From positions 1 through 59,547 of the forward strand of contig SKQO01000074.1 of NCBI GenBank assembly GCA_007118975.1: a stretch of 59,547 nt of DNA, given 5' to 3'. The stretch comes from Halobacteriales archaeon (GTDB lineage Archaea > Halobacteriota > Halobacteria > Halobacteriales > SKNY01). The notes under the pieces are model-generated. The model was not told where the DNA came from. It ran no database searches and saw only the letters and a program-made list of their open reading frames with translations. How positions within the stretch are numbered: position 1 is the first letter of the stretch; each line of letters opens with the position of its first letter. The position numbers were made by a program, and so were the translations under genes. This document shows, one piece after another, positions 45,405 to 55,297 of this stretch.

Positions 45405-45611
45405 CGTTCCGTCCACACGTGCCCAAGCAGGTGGAAAATAGTTTCCGCCGGGTATCGCTGGTCAGACTGGGGTTTCGCGACCAATCACGGCGTCCCGATA
45501 CAGAGCCAATTCAAGTGTGACCCGGTGGATCGAGCTTCCCCGGTCAACGGGCAACTTCCGGTGGCTAGCTCCGAAGCTACCGTTATCCCAGAATATGCAG
45601 TTCCCCCGATC

Positions 45612-46607
45612 TCACGCCCAGGGGATCGCGACGCCCAGGTCCCCGGCCAGTGTTTCGAGCTCCTCGCGATCCTCGTCACACACTGGAACACCCTCCTTCC
45701 GGTAGGTTCGCTCACGTTCGGCTTCTGGACCGCCTGGGAGACGCGGGTCGAATCCGTCCAGCGGTTCCAGTGTCCGGGCCTTTCGGACGTAGGTATCCAT
45801 CTTGCGTTTGAAGCGATCGGCGTCAGCGAACAGATCGACCCGACAGAACAAGGCGAACGCTCCCTGGTTTGCTCCAGCATACTCCTGGTATGCCGGCGCT
45901 TCGTCGAGACTTAACCCAGTAAGCAACCCACCCCAGGCTTGACAGACAGATCCCAGGCCGATCGACCGGAGTACGATGCCCGGCGCCAGCTCCTCGATAG
46001 CCTCCCGGTGGGGACTGCCCACGTACAGGTCCTGCATCGTCCCGAAATCAAGCACCAGCGGATCCTCTTCCGCAGTCGGCGCACAGAACGACATCGGGGA
46101 ACCCCCAGCCGCGGTATGGATGGGATCCCCCGGTGTCATCGATAGCTGCACCCCCGAGGTGACGAAAGCGATGAGATCCTGCTCGAGCGCCTGCCGTGCA
46201 TACCACCCTGCAGCGCCGAAATGGCCATGATTTCGAGTCGCCATCGCAGCGATGCCATGTTCCGTAGCCTTCTCGATTGCGAGTGTTGTCCCCGTATCGG
46301 CGGGAAAGTACCCGAGCCCACCATCACCATCGACGAGGACGCTCACCGGGGATTCTCGGATTGTCTCGATGTTCGGATCCGGGTTGATGTCGCCCTCGGC
46401 CATCATCCTGGCGTACCCCTTTCCGGCGTAGGTCGCTATCTGGCGTGACCCGTGACTGAACACCCCACGAAGGTCGTTGGCCGAGAGCATGCACCCCAAG
46501 CGGTCTGATTTGTCCTCCGGTAGCCCCGCTGCCAACGCCGTCTCACGAACGATCGTACGCAGCTCCTCGTGTGGAATCCGTGTATACTCCTCCGGCGGTT
46601 GGTTCAT
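45612..46607 (-). CDS. Ldh-family (malate/L-lactate/sugar-acid) NAD(P)-dependent dehydrogenase
   Basis: A 331-residue member of the Ldh/Mdh2 family: 'SANDLRGVFSHGSRQIATYAGK', 'GHFGAAGWYARQAL', 'FVTSGVQLSMTPGDP' (normally 'NT..' here) and 'GGPEAERERTYRKEGVPV'. Members reduce 2-keto acids (malate, lactate, 2,3-diketogulonate, ureidoglycolate). Together with the enolase-superfamily enzyme downstream (207-base gap, same strand) it may handle keto acids from sugar catabolism. Confidence 0.88.
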   Translation of the reverse strand: MNQPPEEYTRIPHEELRTIVRETALAAGLPEDKSDRLGCMLSANDLRGVFSHGSRQIATYAGKGYARMMAEGDINPDPNIETIRESPVSVLVDGDGGLGYFPADTGTTLAIEKATEHGIAAMATRNHGHFGAAGWYARQALEQDLIAFVTSGVQLSMTPGDPIHTAAGGSPMSFCAPTAEEDPLVLDFGTMQDLYVGSPHREAIEELAPGIVLRSIGLGSVCQAWGGLLTGLSLDEAPAYQEYAGANQGAFALFCRVDLFADADRFKRKMDTYVRKARTLEPLDGFDPRLPGGPEAERERTYRKEGVPVCDEDREELETLAGDLGVAIPWA

Positions 46608-46854
46608 GGTGGATCTTCGCCCGGATTGACAAAACTGTGGAGGTTGTTCGATTCCGTTCGGCTGAGATGTGAATGGTCACCACGCGAGCCGTCCGAGAGA
46701 AACAAGCGAGCCCGCCGTTTCTGGTTAGACAGTACCCGCCGTTGATCGAAGCGTTCCCAGGGTTCTGGCGGCCTTAGGATTCACAGCCGGTTGAAGTTGC
46801 TCGTGGCAGAATTCCAGAGTGTTATTACATCGGATATGAGTGTCTCGATTAAAC

Positions 46855-47808
46855 ATGCTGGTGGGTGGTTTCCTCCTGTTGATCGTCGGGCTCGCCGTTG
46901 GCGCGCTGATCGCAATATACGTCGGTATCCATACAAACCTGCGGGAACTGGCAATGCTTTTTGGGATCGGCGGCTGGCCCGGCCGGATGGCAGCTGTCCA
47001 GGCGATACTGTGGATCGTGATCATCTTCATGATGGGACCACCTCCCGATGGATGGGTATTCTACGCGGTCGTCCTGATGCTGTTAAGTGGGACCCTGGCT
47101 ATTCCGTTCTATGTCAACAATCGACCACTCTTGAGGACCGTTCGTGCCCACGAGGAACCAGTTGCCCCGGAAGAGAGGGTAAAAGACCAGCCATCCCTGC
47201 TGCCATGCTCTGGGCAGGTGGTCGTCAGCCCCGATTCTGACGACGACCAAGACCACCTGGAGCCCGTGGTCGCCCCATTTACCTCGACGGCGTGTGCTGC
47301 GTACGAGTGGGCAGTACAACGAAAACAACGACTTTCCAGACGAAGAGCCTACACGACGATCGATGCCGGGGAGGAGGCAGGCACCTTCGATATCGTGACA
47401 GATGGGGGGACAGTGACCGTAGCCCCCGAGGACCCGACGCTGCTCCTCGTGTACGGTGTGGGGATTACTGGGTATGAAACCACCACGAACAAGCCATCCC
47501 CATCGGATGCCACGACGACAGCCCAAAACCCCATCTCGTCGGCGTTTTCAGGAGAGATGCGATACTGCGAGACCACCGTCACCGATGGAGATGCGATTAC
47601 AGTTATCGGCCCGGTGACCGACACTGCCAGTCCAGCGGATCACTCATTCACGCTCGCGGATACCGGGGACGAACCACTGTTCATCATCAATGCGGAGTAC
47701 AAGCGACTCAAACGGGCCGTCGATCAGTATCTTCGATGGACCCCACACATCGGCGCCCTCGGGCTGCTCGGCAGCTGGGGGTACGCCGTTTTCCTGCTGC
47801 TCGCATGA
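46855..47808 (+). CDS. GIDE-like membrane protein (E3 ubiquitin-ligase-type domain)
   Basis: The ATG at 46855 (GTG at 46840 alternative) gives 317 residues. Three N-terminal helices (about 1-22, 40-60, 66-83) precede a large soluble region. It carries the GIDE/MULAN-like pattern: 'GQVVVSPDSDDD', 'LEPVVAPFTSTACAAYEWAVQRKQ', 'FDIVTDGGTVTVAPEDPTLLL', 'RYCETTVTDGDAITVIGPV'. One helix ends the chain. No RING finger is present, so it is not a ligase itself. Function in prokaryotes is unknown. Confidence 0.78.
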   Translation: MLVGGFLLLIVGLAVGALIAIYVGIHTNLRELAMLFGIGGWPGRMAAVQAILWIVIIFMMGPPPDGWVFYAVVLMLLSGTLAIPFYVNNRPLLRTVRAHEEPVAPEERVKDQPSLLPCSGQVVVSPDSDDDQDHLEPVVAPFTSTACAAYEWAVQRKQRLSRRRAYTTIDAGEEAGTFDIVTDGGTVTVAPEDPTLLLVYGVGITGYETTTNKPSPSDATTTAQNPISSAFSGEMRYCETTVTDGDAITVIGPVTDTASPADHSFTLADTGDEPLFIINAEYKRLKRAVDQYLRWTPHIGALGLLGSWGYAVFLLLA

Positions 47809-47904
47809 GCAACCCACACGATATCCGCCACCGCTTTGCAGCATGTCGAGCCGTCGATCGAACCTTCACCTAGATGGCGTGTTTGACGAACTCAGGGACT
47901 CCGC

Positions 47905-49146
47905 TCACTCCTTCGCAAACTCGCTCATCGTGATGGACTCGATCGTGGTCTGCTCGCCCCAGCCGTCGGTGATGCGGAATTCGGCTTTCGAGAGGGCTAC
48001 TTCGCTATCGACCCGGAGGAGCGTTCCGGGGTACGTAATCACCTCCGCACACACGTCTAGTCGCGAATCCGTGACCGCAGTCGCCTGGCCGGTCAGGAAG
48101 TACCCGTCATCGTTCGCGACGACCACGAATTCCCCGAACTCGAGGCGACGATAACACGCGTTCGGACCGACACTCTCTACGAAGTACACGAAGTCCTCAT
48201 CGAAGTCGGTGAGTTCGATGAATCGTTCGACATTCTCGCTATCCTCCGTGATCACCTGTACCTCCTCTTCGGTGTCGAGCGACACGACCACACCCGTATC
48301 ATCTGTTGTTGCTTCACTGTGCCAGGCGCCGGGAGATTTCGCGCTTGCCGGGACGATGTCGATGTCCTGAAGCGGGCCAGGTGTCTCGGGGATATCGTCG
48401 TGGTCGTCATCGTCGCCGTTCATCCGCTGGAGATCAGCATCCGAGGCGATGTTAACCCTGGTCTCCTCGCTAGTCGTCAAACTGACCCAGACGCGTGCTA
48501 CCTCGTGCTCGGCTGGTCGATCGACGACTACGCCGGAGACTCGCGTCGTATAGTCGCCGGTCTGGATCCACGGCTGTCGGTAGTAGCCGTGGAGGTGGAG
48601 TTCGTCGCAGTTATCCTCGAGGCGTACCCATTCGTGACGGACGGACGAGGAACCGAAGCCGGATAGCACGACCACGACGGCCTCGACATCAAAATCAATC
48701 TCTTGTGCCCGATCCTGGGCATCGTCTCCGACGGGTTCGACGAGCTCCTCGAAGTCCTCCCGGGAGGTGAGGAGCTTGGCGTAGATCACCGAGTCACCGT
48801 CGAATTCGGTGACATCGACGACCGGTTCGCGGAATCGCAGATTGATGCGATCGAATCCGAGGTCTGGCGTCTCCTCCATCCGGGCGCCGAGATAATGTTC
48901 GTCCCACTCGTCGGCTTCCTCGACGTCATCGGGCTGAGGCGGCCGTTCGGGGTCGTGCGGAGGCTCATCCGTCAGGGGAAGGTCAAGCGGGTCACAGGAT
49001 TCGTTGTCGTCGTTCGGCTCGTCGGTCGGAGCTCCAGGTTCGCCGTCGTCAGCATTGCCCTCATCCGACGTTTCGAGACAGCCAGCAATGAACGACGATC
49101 CTGCACCGACACCAGCGAGGACTACCTGTCTTCTGGAGGGACTCAT
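47905..49146 (-). CDS. Tat-exported lipoprotein, unknown function
   Basis: The ATG at 49146 begins 'MSPSRRQVVLAGVGAGSSFIAGC': twin-Arg motif and lipobox Cys23. The mature part (about 390 residues) starts with an acidic, Asp/Glu/Pro-rich linker (about 25-85), then a beta-rich domain with few hydrophobic segments ('VVVVLSGFGSSSVRHEWVRLEDNCDELHLHGYY', 'CYRRLEFGEFVVVAND'). It should be lipid-anchored at the cell surface. No family is recognised. Confidence 0.82.
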   Translation of the reverse strand: MSPSRRQVVLAGVGAGSSFIAGCLETSDEGNADDGEPGAPTDEPNDDNESCDPLDLPLTDEPPHDPERPPQPDDVEEADEWDEHYLGARMEETPDLGFDRINLRFREPVVDVTEFDGDSVIYAKLLTSREDFEELVEPVGDDAQDRAQEIDFDVEAVVVVLSGFGSSSVRHEWVRLEDNCDELHLHGYYRQPWIQTGDYTTRVSGVVVDRPAEHEVARVWVSLTTSEETRVNIASDADLQRMNGDDDDHDDIPETPGPLQDIDIVPASAKSPGAWHSEATTDDTGVVVSLDTEEEVQVITEDSENVERFIELTDFDEDFVYFVESVGPNACYRRLEFGEFVVVANDDGYFLTGQATAVTDSRLDVCAEVITYPGTLLRVDSEVALSKAEFRITDGWGEQTTIESITMSEFAKE

Positions 49147-49552
49147 GATTGCAAGAGTGTACGGACTGGAGGGATAAAACGAGGGAGTAAGTACAAAGAA
49201 CGCTTTGAGTTTATCCATTGTTCCGGAAAATGGTGGGCCAGTCGATCTTCTTGGCAAGCGAACAGTAAGTAGCCGGACTGTGACGAATCCGATCATACGT
49301 CAGCGGATCGTTCACATTCAATGGGGGCCGGTCGGCGGGCGAAACACTCGTAAGGAGTGACAAGATGAGCGAGCGACCAGGAGCGGGATCGGGCCGTCGA
49401 ATACCCTTCACCGGCGAATGCGCGAGCAAACCATCCGAGGCAACCAGAAGACAATTGCGTTGTGAGTCCAGTATCCGTTGTCAGCTTCCGAACACACGTA
49501 TCGCTTCACTACTGCCCGACACGTTATCGCTGCCCAACCCGATACCCCGTCG
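49147..49552. other. Intergenic region, no gene seen
   Basis: About 405 bases between divergent lipoprotein and cupin genes; presumably both promoters. Confidence 0.4.
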
Positions 49553-49939
49553 ATGACGGACGAGTTCGCCATCACCAATCTCGAGGACGTGAACGAGGAA
49601 CCGTTCCCGGAATCGGGGCTCCCGCACCGGAAGCTCACCCAACCGCTCGGTTGCACGGAGGTCCGCCTGAACGCGGTAACCTTACTGCCCGGGCAGTTCA
49701 CAGCGCTGCACGCACACGAACGGCAGGAGGAGGTGTATGTGGCGTTTGACGGGGGATGCGTTCAAATTGACGGGAAGATTTACGACGTGTCACCCCGTGG
49801 TATCGTTCGCATCGGGCCTGAGTCCGTTCGAAGTCTGCGCAACGAAACAGACGATCGCGAACAAACGTGGCTCATGATCGGCGCGCCCCCACACGGGACC
49901 GTCGAAGATTTCGGCGAATACAAAGTTTCCAAGGAATAA
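49553..49939 (+). CDS. Cupin domain protein
   Basis: The ATG at 49553 gives 128 residues with a single cupin barrel: motif 1 'LPGQFTALHAHERQEEVYVAFDGG' (His, His, Glu metal ligands) and the motif-2 segment 'VSPRGIVRIGPESVRSLRNE'. Bound metal and substrate are unknown; small cupins bind sugars or act as isomerases or dioxygenases. Confidence 0.88.
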   Translation: MTDEFAITNLEDVNEEPFPESGLPHRKLTQPLGCTEVRLNAVTLLPGQFTALHAHERQEEVYVAFDGGCVQIDGKIYDVSPRGIVRIGPESVRSLRNETDDREQTWLMIGAPPHGTVEDFGEYKVSKE

Positions 49940-50152
49940 CACATCTTCTGCACGTCAGAATCCCCGCAAAGCAGACCTGACGAGCTCACACGCACGGCTG
50001 TTTCAATAGCTGAAAGAGACGGATTGGGCAATTTACCCACATATCGTCAGTTCGTAAGGGGACAGGCAATCAACAATGAGAGTGATTTCCATAGTAAAAC
50101 CGGATTTTCAGTTATCCCAATTATGTAGTGGGTTAAAGACGATTGTATCCGT

Positions 50153-50704
50153 ATGCAGCGGCGTATTCTGCTTGGGTCTGGGGCCACGATGTTTCTAGCT
50201 GGCTGCACAGGAATCGGATCGGATGAAACGATACTCGATTCAGAAGTGACAGCTGAGGAGAACACCCGCGTTGTCGAATTTCTCGACGCTGGGGAGAACA
50301 TCGCAAACGTTGACCTCCGGTGGCCGGAGGTCCATCCGCTACACGAAGCTTCCGTTGATCATTTCCACATCAGCCCGACGAACGCAAGCGGTCTCGAATG
50401 GATAGCGCTCACGTTGACCATTGCATTCGACGAGGAGTTTGAGCCGCCCTTTCTGTATCTCCAAGTTGATGGCACGGTACCGAGGTCGACAATCGATCGA
50501 GGGCGAGACGGAACGACAACAGTGCACATTGACGAACGAGCTGCCAGATACGATGGTCTCGATTTTGCCGTGGTCCGACGTGACGACACGGAGAAAAAAA
50601 TGACGATGAACGTGAATATACAGGTGGAAGTAGCAGACAAGGGCATATTTTCGACAACATATTCGGGAGAGGAATCAATCTCGACGACATTACCGACCCG
50701 ATAA
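50153..50704 (+). CDS. Small exported lipoprotein
   Basis: A 183-residue protein with signal 'MQRRILLGSGATMFLAGC' (twin Arg and lipobox Cys18). The mature part is beta-rich: 'VVEFLDAGENIANVDLRW', 'WIALTLTIAFDEEFEPPFLYLQVDG' and 'DGLDFAVVRRDD'. Function is unknown. Confidence 0.75.
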   Translation: MQRRILLGSGATMFLAGCTGIGSDETILDSEVTAEENTRVVEFLDAGENIANVDLRWPEVHPLHEASVDHFHISPTNASGLEWIALTLTIAFDEEFEPPFLYLQVDGTVPRSTIDRGRDGTTTVHIDERAARYDGLDFAVVRRDDTEKKMTMNVNIQVEVADKGIFSTTYSGEESISTTLPTR

Positions 50705-51316
50705 CACCGGGCGATCACCGCTTGGTGACAAACCGCAGCACTCTGCTATGGGCACTGGTCAACGTGGCAAAGTGGGTTTCTGCGGCAAACACGCCCAGCC
50801 ACTGATCAGCCGTTTTCGCCCTTGTATGGTTACTCCGACCGTCGCAGTTTACGCTGAACGAGTGTTACGGTTTCGTTGAAGATGATACCCTCTATCGTTT
50901 CTGATTGACGAAGGGGAGACAATCACCGAGGTTACACGCTACAACGGCACGACTTCGGCGATTGTGACCGCGTTCTACCGACTTCTGGCGATCAAACGAG
51001 TTCGCCGTCGCATTATCGCCTGACGATGTGCCGTCCAATAGCTTACCGACAGACGTTATTGAGAACTCCTTCGATACCTACCACCGTCCTCTGAGAGAAC
51101 GTTTCGCCAGACATGACAAGCATCACAGGACAGCTAAATCGCAGTCTCATCGGTCAGGGAATCGATTACGAATCGACCATTTTGTGCGTCGAGGGGAGGT
51201 AAACGAAGAGCACTCAGACGGTAAGAAGCAATTCTATTGCTGGATCGTGGTAATAAGAGAAAGAACAATGACAATGTATAGCTAAAATGCATGCACTTGA
51301 CGGCTGATTGGTAGCC
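50705..51316. other. Intergenic region with a possible gene remnant
   Basis: About 610 bases. A plus-strand frame from 50886 to about 51023 reads 'FLIDEGETITEVTRYNG' then 'AFYRLLAIKRVRRRIIA' and stops; it has no start and no recognised family. It could be the tail of a lost gene. Confidence 0.35.
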
Positions 51317-51745
51317 ATGAGCGGATCAACACTTCAACAGATCGTTCGAGACAAAACGGTGTTTGTTGAGCCGAGGACCACCGTCGCGCAAACAATTAAG
51401 GAAGTCAGAGAATTTACGCCCACTGATGATGGCGCATCGGTGTACTATGTCTATGTGATAGACGATGAGAAACTGATCGGCGTCGTATCACTACGTGAAT
51501 TGCTGAATGCGGTCGACTCTGATCCCGTCTCCGAGGTGATGACGACAGAACTTGTGACAGCGAGTACCTCCGATACATTGGCAAGAGTGATTCGTCAAAT
51601 CATCGACTCTCGATTCGAAGTGCTTCCAGTGGTAGACGAATCGGAACGCTTTGTTGGGGTCGTAAGAGCGAACGACGTTATCGACGCGCTCGACGAACAA
51701 ACGACCAAACAACTGTTCAAACAAGCCGGATTCTGGATGAGATAG
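51317..51745 (+). CDS. CBS-domain pair protein
   Basis: The ATG at 51317 gives 142 residues with two CBS motifs: about 1-65 ('YYVYVIDDEKLIGVVSLRELLNA') and about 70-128 ('VMTTELVTASTSDTLARVIRQII', 'FEVLPVVDESERFVGVVRANDVID'). The first half resembles the CBS part of MgtE Mg2+ channels ('EVREFTPTDDGASVYYVYVID'). CBS pairs bind adenine nucleotides or Mg2+. No membrane partner is adjacent. Confidence 0.9.
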   Translation: MSGSTLQQIVRDKTVFVEPRTTVAQTIKEVREFTPTDDGASVYYVYVIDDEKLIGVVSLRELLNAVDSDPVSEVMTTELVTASTSDTLARVIRQIIDSRFEVLPVVDESERFVGVVRANDVIDALDEQTTKQLFKQAGFWMR

Positions 51746-52098
51746 CCTCCAAGAGGAGTTTCCTGAAACTCGTCAGCTGCTCACTGCGTGGCCAAAGACC
51801 GCCTGGGCCATGCGCTCGAGCAGGAAGGACCCCATCCAGTGACTCCTGCTAACGGTTTCGTCTACGTCGTTTCTAATGGGGACTCGTTGGTCGTGTCTGC
51901 CGATCTGGCAGATGTCGGTTGCGGCTACAAGCAAGACAAAAACGTGGAACTGCTCGAACATCAGTCCGAACCGCGACCTCATTCGCCTCGCTCACGTCTG
52001 AACCCAGCTTCGTGTGAACACGCCTGATACATCCGGGATCTACCGAACATCGGGCAGTGAAGGTACAAGCACCAGTTTCGCTCCCCACCCTCACATAG
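51746..52098. other. Intergenic region, possible remnant
   Basis: About 350 bases. A minus-strand frame (51773-51982) ends 'HWMGSFLLERMAQAVFGHAVSS' with coding-like composition but no start or family. I see no clear gene. Confidence 0.3.
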
Positions 52099-52655
52099 TC
52101 ACGAGGGCGCCGGCGGATACGTCGGATAGCTCTCCGCCCCTTCCGTGTGCCTTCCAGTCAACTCGATCCACACGCCATCGGGATCGTCCACGCTTGAGTC
52201 CCAATGGAAATTTCGTACTGGTTCCCGTTCCAGCCGAACGTCAACCCGTCTTCTCCGCCCCCGGAACCACACGCTAAGTCCGATTTCGATGTCCTCATTT
52301 CCGTCATGGTCGATGGCCGCTGTACTGGCGGCGTCGAAATAGCGACGGTTCGGCCGGTAGTCATTGACGGTTTCCTCGAGGGGTCGTTCCACGAGTTCCA
52401 CCGGTGAGAGGACTGGTTCGGTTCCTCGGCGATGCTTTGTGTCGATGGTGTCCTCGATTTTCGACTCGAGCCGAAATATCCGAGGGTTCTGGGGCCCCGG
52501 ACCTCGCTTGTTTTCGCCGATGGCATCGGTCGACGCTCAGCATCGACGACCGTGTGATTGATTCCATCGTAGCCATCGGCATCCGCGATGTGCAACTCAC
52601 CAAAATGTGGTTCTCCATCGTGAACCGGGAGAGGTAAGCTACCCCGCCGATTCAC
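52099..52655 (-). pseudogene. Unknown acidic protein gene with a frameshift
   Basis: Two minus-strand frames join into one haloarchaeal-looking protein. 52655 to about 52535 reads 'VHDGEPHFGELHIADADGYDG', then 'INHTVVDAER'. After a frameshift near 52530 the next frame reads 'TDAIGENKRGPGPQNPRIF' and 'RLESKIEDTIDTKHRRGT', then 'VELVERPLEETVNDYRPNRR', 'AASTAAIDHDGNEDIEIG' and 'DDPDGVWIELTG' to the stop at 52099. The N-terminal 'FGELHIADADGYDGI' resembles VCBS/FG-GAP repeats. No intact start is seen; the gene is probably decayed or truncated. Confidence 0.6.
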
Positions 52656-52667
52656 TCGTAGGTTAGT

Positions 52668-53027
52668 TTACGTCTCCATGTGGAGGCACCCACCGACGTA
52701 ACCTCCAGCTGCGTTCAAGCCGACGAACCAGAGCAACATCATCGGCAGCATTACGACGAAGATAACCACTAACTCAAGCCCACCAAGAAAGCTGAATCCT
52801 GTAGGTATCGCTGCGAACAGAACGAATCCGAGAACCACGATCAGGAATAGGGGAATCGTGGGCAATCCTCCAGAGATGGCGCCTACTCTTGCTCCACGAG
52901 CAGGTGGTTCCGCCTGAAGGTAGCCCGCGACGCCACCACCGAGGAGTGGCGAAATTCCTGTGAACGAGAGGCCCAACGTGATAACCGCCCCAATAACTGC
53001 ATTGATCCACGTAGCTCCCTGTCCCAT
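52668..53027 (-). CDS. DUF5518 membrane protein
   Basis: A 119-residue protein with about four helices: 'WINAVIGAVITLGLSFTGISPLLGGGVAGYLQAEP' (the DUF5518 hallmark), 'GARVGAISGGLPTIPL', and 'LNAAGGYVGGCLHMET' at the end. Function is unknown. It stops 12 bases before the degraded gene at 52655 on the same strand. Confidence 0.87.
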   Translation of the reverse strand: MGQGATWINAVIGAVITLGLSFTGISPLLGGGVAGYLQAEPPARGARVGAISGGLPTIPLFLIVVLGFVLFAAIPTGFSFLGGLELVVIFVVMLPMMLLWFVGLNAAGGYVGGCLHMET

Positions 53028-53332
53028 GCGTGGAAAGATACCACGCCGGAAGTTAATTCATGACGTGTATTCTTCAATGTGAAATAGTAGGGCCTGACAG
53101 GATCGACATCAGCCGTCAATCTCTGTCACCTGGTACCAGAGATCGGTCATCAGAAATATGCGATAAATTCATATTCTCTGAAGATTCGATATATCAGCAT
53201 CACAATTTCTATCATTTCACCCAGCACCCCCTGGCCATCTCCTCGACCGCAACGATCGCTACACGAACTAACCCATAGCGGGAACCGGCCAGGAGCCTTC
53301 GGCACTGAAACCCGCCCTTAGGACTCAACCAC
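53028..53332. other. AT-rich intergenic region, no gene seen
   Basis: About 300 bases between divergent genes. The segment 53150-53215 is clearly AT-richer than its surroundings and may hold promoters. Confidence 0.4.
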
Positions 53333-55297
53333 ATGGTCTCGACGGGGGCGCTGGTCGTCTTTGGCATCATCGGTGTGGCAATCGTGCTGTTCGTATCGGA
53401 AGCGATCCCAACTGATGTCACAGCAATCGGCATTATCGTCAGTCTCGCTGTGCTCGAGCCACTGAGCGGAATCGACCACCAACTGGCGATCTCGGGTTTT
53501 GCGAGTACGGCGACAATAACCATCGTGGCGATGTATATGCTAAGCGCCGCGATTAACCAAACTGGAGTCATCCAGCGGTTGGGGTATCACCTCGCGACGG
53601 CCGTCGGCGGAAACGAACGGCGAGCCGTGATCGCGACAGTGGCGACGACCGGACCGCTCGCCGGGTTCGTCAACAATACGCCAGTGGTCGCAATGTTCAT
53701 CCCGATGATCACCGATCTGGCCGATCGATTGGACATATCGCCGTCAAAACTGTTGTTACCGCTCTCCTTTGCCGCCATCCTCGGTGGAACGCTGACGCTC
53801 ATCGGGACCTCCACCAACCTGATCGCGAGCGAATTTGCCGTCGAACTACTCGAGCGGGGACCTATCGAGATGTTCGAGTTCACGGCGTTAGGTGCACTGA
53901 TTCTCCTCGTGGGGGCGACATACCTGTTCACGATCGGATACTGGCTGACGCCAGCCCGAATTGCTCCGAACGCCGATCTCGTTACGGAGTTCGATCTTTC
54001 GGATCATTTGACATTTGTTCGTGTCCGGGGCGGCGGAGTTCCCAATGGCAAAACGATCGCCCAATTGGAGGCTACACACGATATCCGGATCCTCCAGCAT
54101 CGACCTACAGCGGCATCGAGTACGCTCGAAGAGCGGGATCCACCGACCCAGGTGAAACGAGAGCTTCAGCCTGATGGGGGCTCCCCGCACGACAAGAACG
54201 ACGAGACATCGGAAGAACCGGTCCCCGCCGGACCGATCGAGAAAAGCACTGCTCAATCCGAGAGTCCGTCTGACAGTGAGATCTCGGAAGGGGACATTCT
54301 CACGCTACATGGCACCCTTCAGGCTGTCAATCAGTTCGTCCGGCAACACGACGCTCTCGAGCAATTGATTCGAAAATCCGTCACTGAGGAGAGCTTTGGC
54401 CAGACCGACGCGGACGGGATCCTGGCGAAAATGATCGTGCCACCGGATTCCGCATTCGTCGGACAGCGCATCCACGACACGCACCTTCGTTCAGTCTATG
54501 ACACGACCGTTCTGGCGGTACGACGCGAGGAGGCGTTATTCCGGACAGACCTGGCTGACGTAAAGATCGCTGCGGGGGACGTACTGCTCGTGCAAACAGT
54601 TCCCGAGTCGGTTGGGTATTTCTACGAATCCGACGAAATCGTTGTGATCGAAGATACCCGCCCCGTCGAATCCCGATCGGTCGATAAACATGCACCTCCA
54701 TCGGTTACATCCAAGGCACCGGTTGCACTTGGCATCATGGCGACTGTCGTGAGTCTTGCGGCGCTCGGATACGTCTCAATCGTCATCGCGGCGCTGGGTG
54801 GCGTCGTTGGAATGATCCTCACACGGTGTCTCACGATCAACCAAGCCTACGAGGCTGTCTCCTGGAACGTTATATTCCTCCTTGCCGGTGTCATTCCCCT
54901 TGGCTACGCACTCGAAACAACTGGCGGTGCGGCACTCATTGCCGGCGGCTTGGTGACCCTCGGTGACGTACTTCCCGTCGTAGTCGTCTTATTTGCACTG
55001 TATCTTCTAACGGGCTTACTATCGAACGTAATCACCCCGGTTGCTTCAGTGGTCTTGATGATCCCTGTCGGCATTCAAGTCGGGAGACAGCTGGGCGCGC
55101 CCGAATTTTCGTTTCTACTAACGGTGATGTTCGCCGGCGCAACCTCGTTCATGACACCAGTCGGATATCAAACCAATTTGATGGTATACGGGCCGGGGGG
55201 ATACACCTTCATGGATTTCGTCCGTGTCGGTGCTCCGCTCCAGTTTTTACTTGCCGTGGTCTCCACGGGTGGAATCGTCGTATTGTGGGGTATCTGA
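53333..55297 (+). CDS. SLC13-family permease with TrkA_C domains
   Basis: A 654-residue transporter. The N-terminal half has about six helices with the DASS/ArsB-NhaD signature 'PLAGFVNNTPVVAMFIPMI' and 'LIGTSTNLIAS'. The cytoplasmic middle has a TrkA_C domain (about 215-340) split by an acidic, disordered insertion (about 260-315, 'EPVPAGPIEKSTAQSE'). A second TrkA_C (about 365-435) contains 'VPPDSAFVGQRIHDTHLRSVYDTTVLAVRR'. The C-terminal half repeats the permease fold ('LLSNVITPVASVVLMIP', 'TPVGYQTNLMVYGPGGY'). It imports anions (sulfate, dicarboxylates or similar) with Na+ or H+, probably gated by the TrkA_C parts. Confidence 0.93.
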   Translation: MVSTGALVVFGIIGVAIVLFVSEAIPTDVTAIGIIVSLAVLEPLSGIDHQLAISGFASTATITIVAMYMLSAAINQTGVIQRLGYHLATAVGGNERRAVIATVATTGPLAGFVNNTPVVAMFIPMITDLADRLDISPSKLLLPLSFAAILGGTLTLIGTSTNLIASEFAVELLERGPIEMFEFTALGALILLVGATYLFTIGYWLTPARIAPNADLVTEFDLSDHLTFVRVRGGGVPNGKTIAQLEATHDIRILQHRPTAASSTLEERDPPTQVKRELQPDGGSPHDKNDETSEEPVPAGPIEKSTAQSESPSDSEISEGDILTLHGTLQAVNQFVRQHDALEQLIRKSVTEESFGQTDADGILAKMIVPPDSAFVGQRIHDTHLRSVYDTTVLAVRREEALFRTDLADVKIAAGDVLLVQTVPESVGYFYESDEIVVIEDTRPVESRSVDKHAPPSVTSKAPVALGIMATVVSLAALGYVSIVIAALGGVVGMILTRCLTINQAYEAVSWNVIFLLAGVIPLGYALETTGGAALIAGGLVTLGDVLPVVVVLFALYLLTGLLSNVITPVASVVLMIPVGIQVGRQLGAPEFSFLLTVMFAGATSFMTPVGYQTNLMVYGPGGYTFMDFVRVGAPLQFLLAVVSTGGIVVLWGI

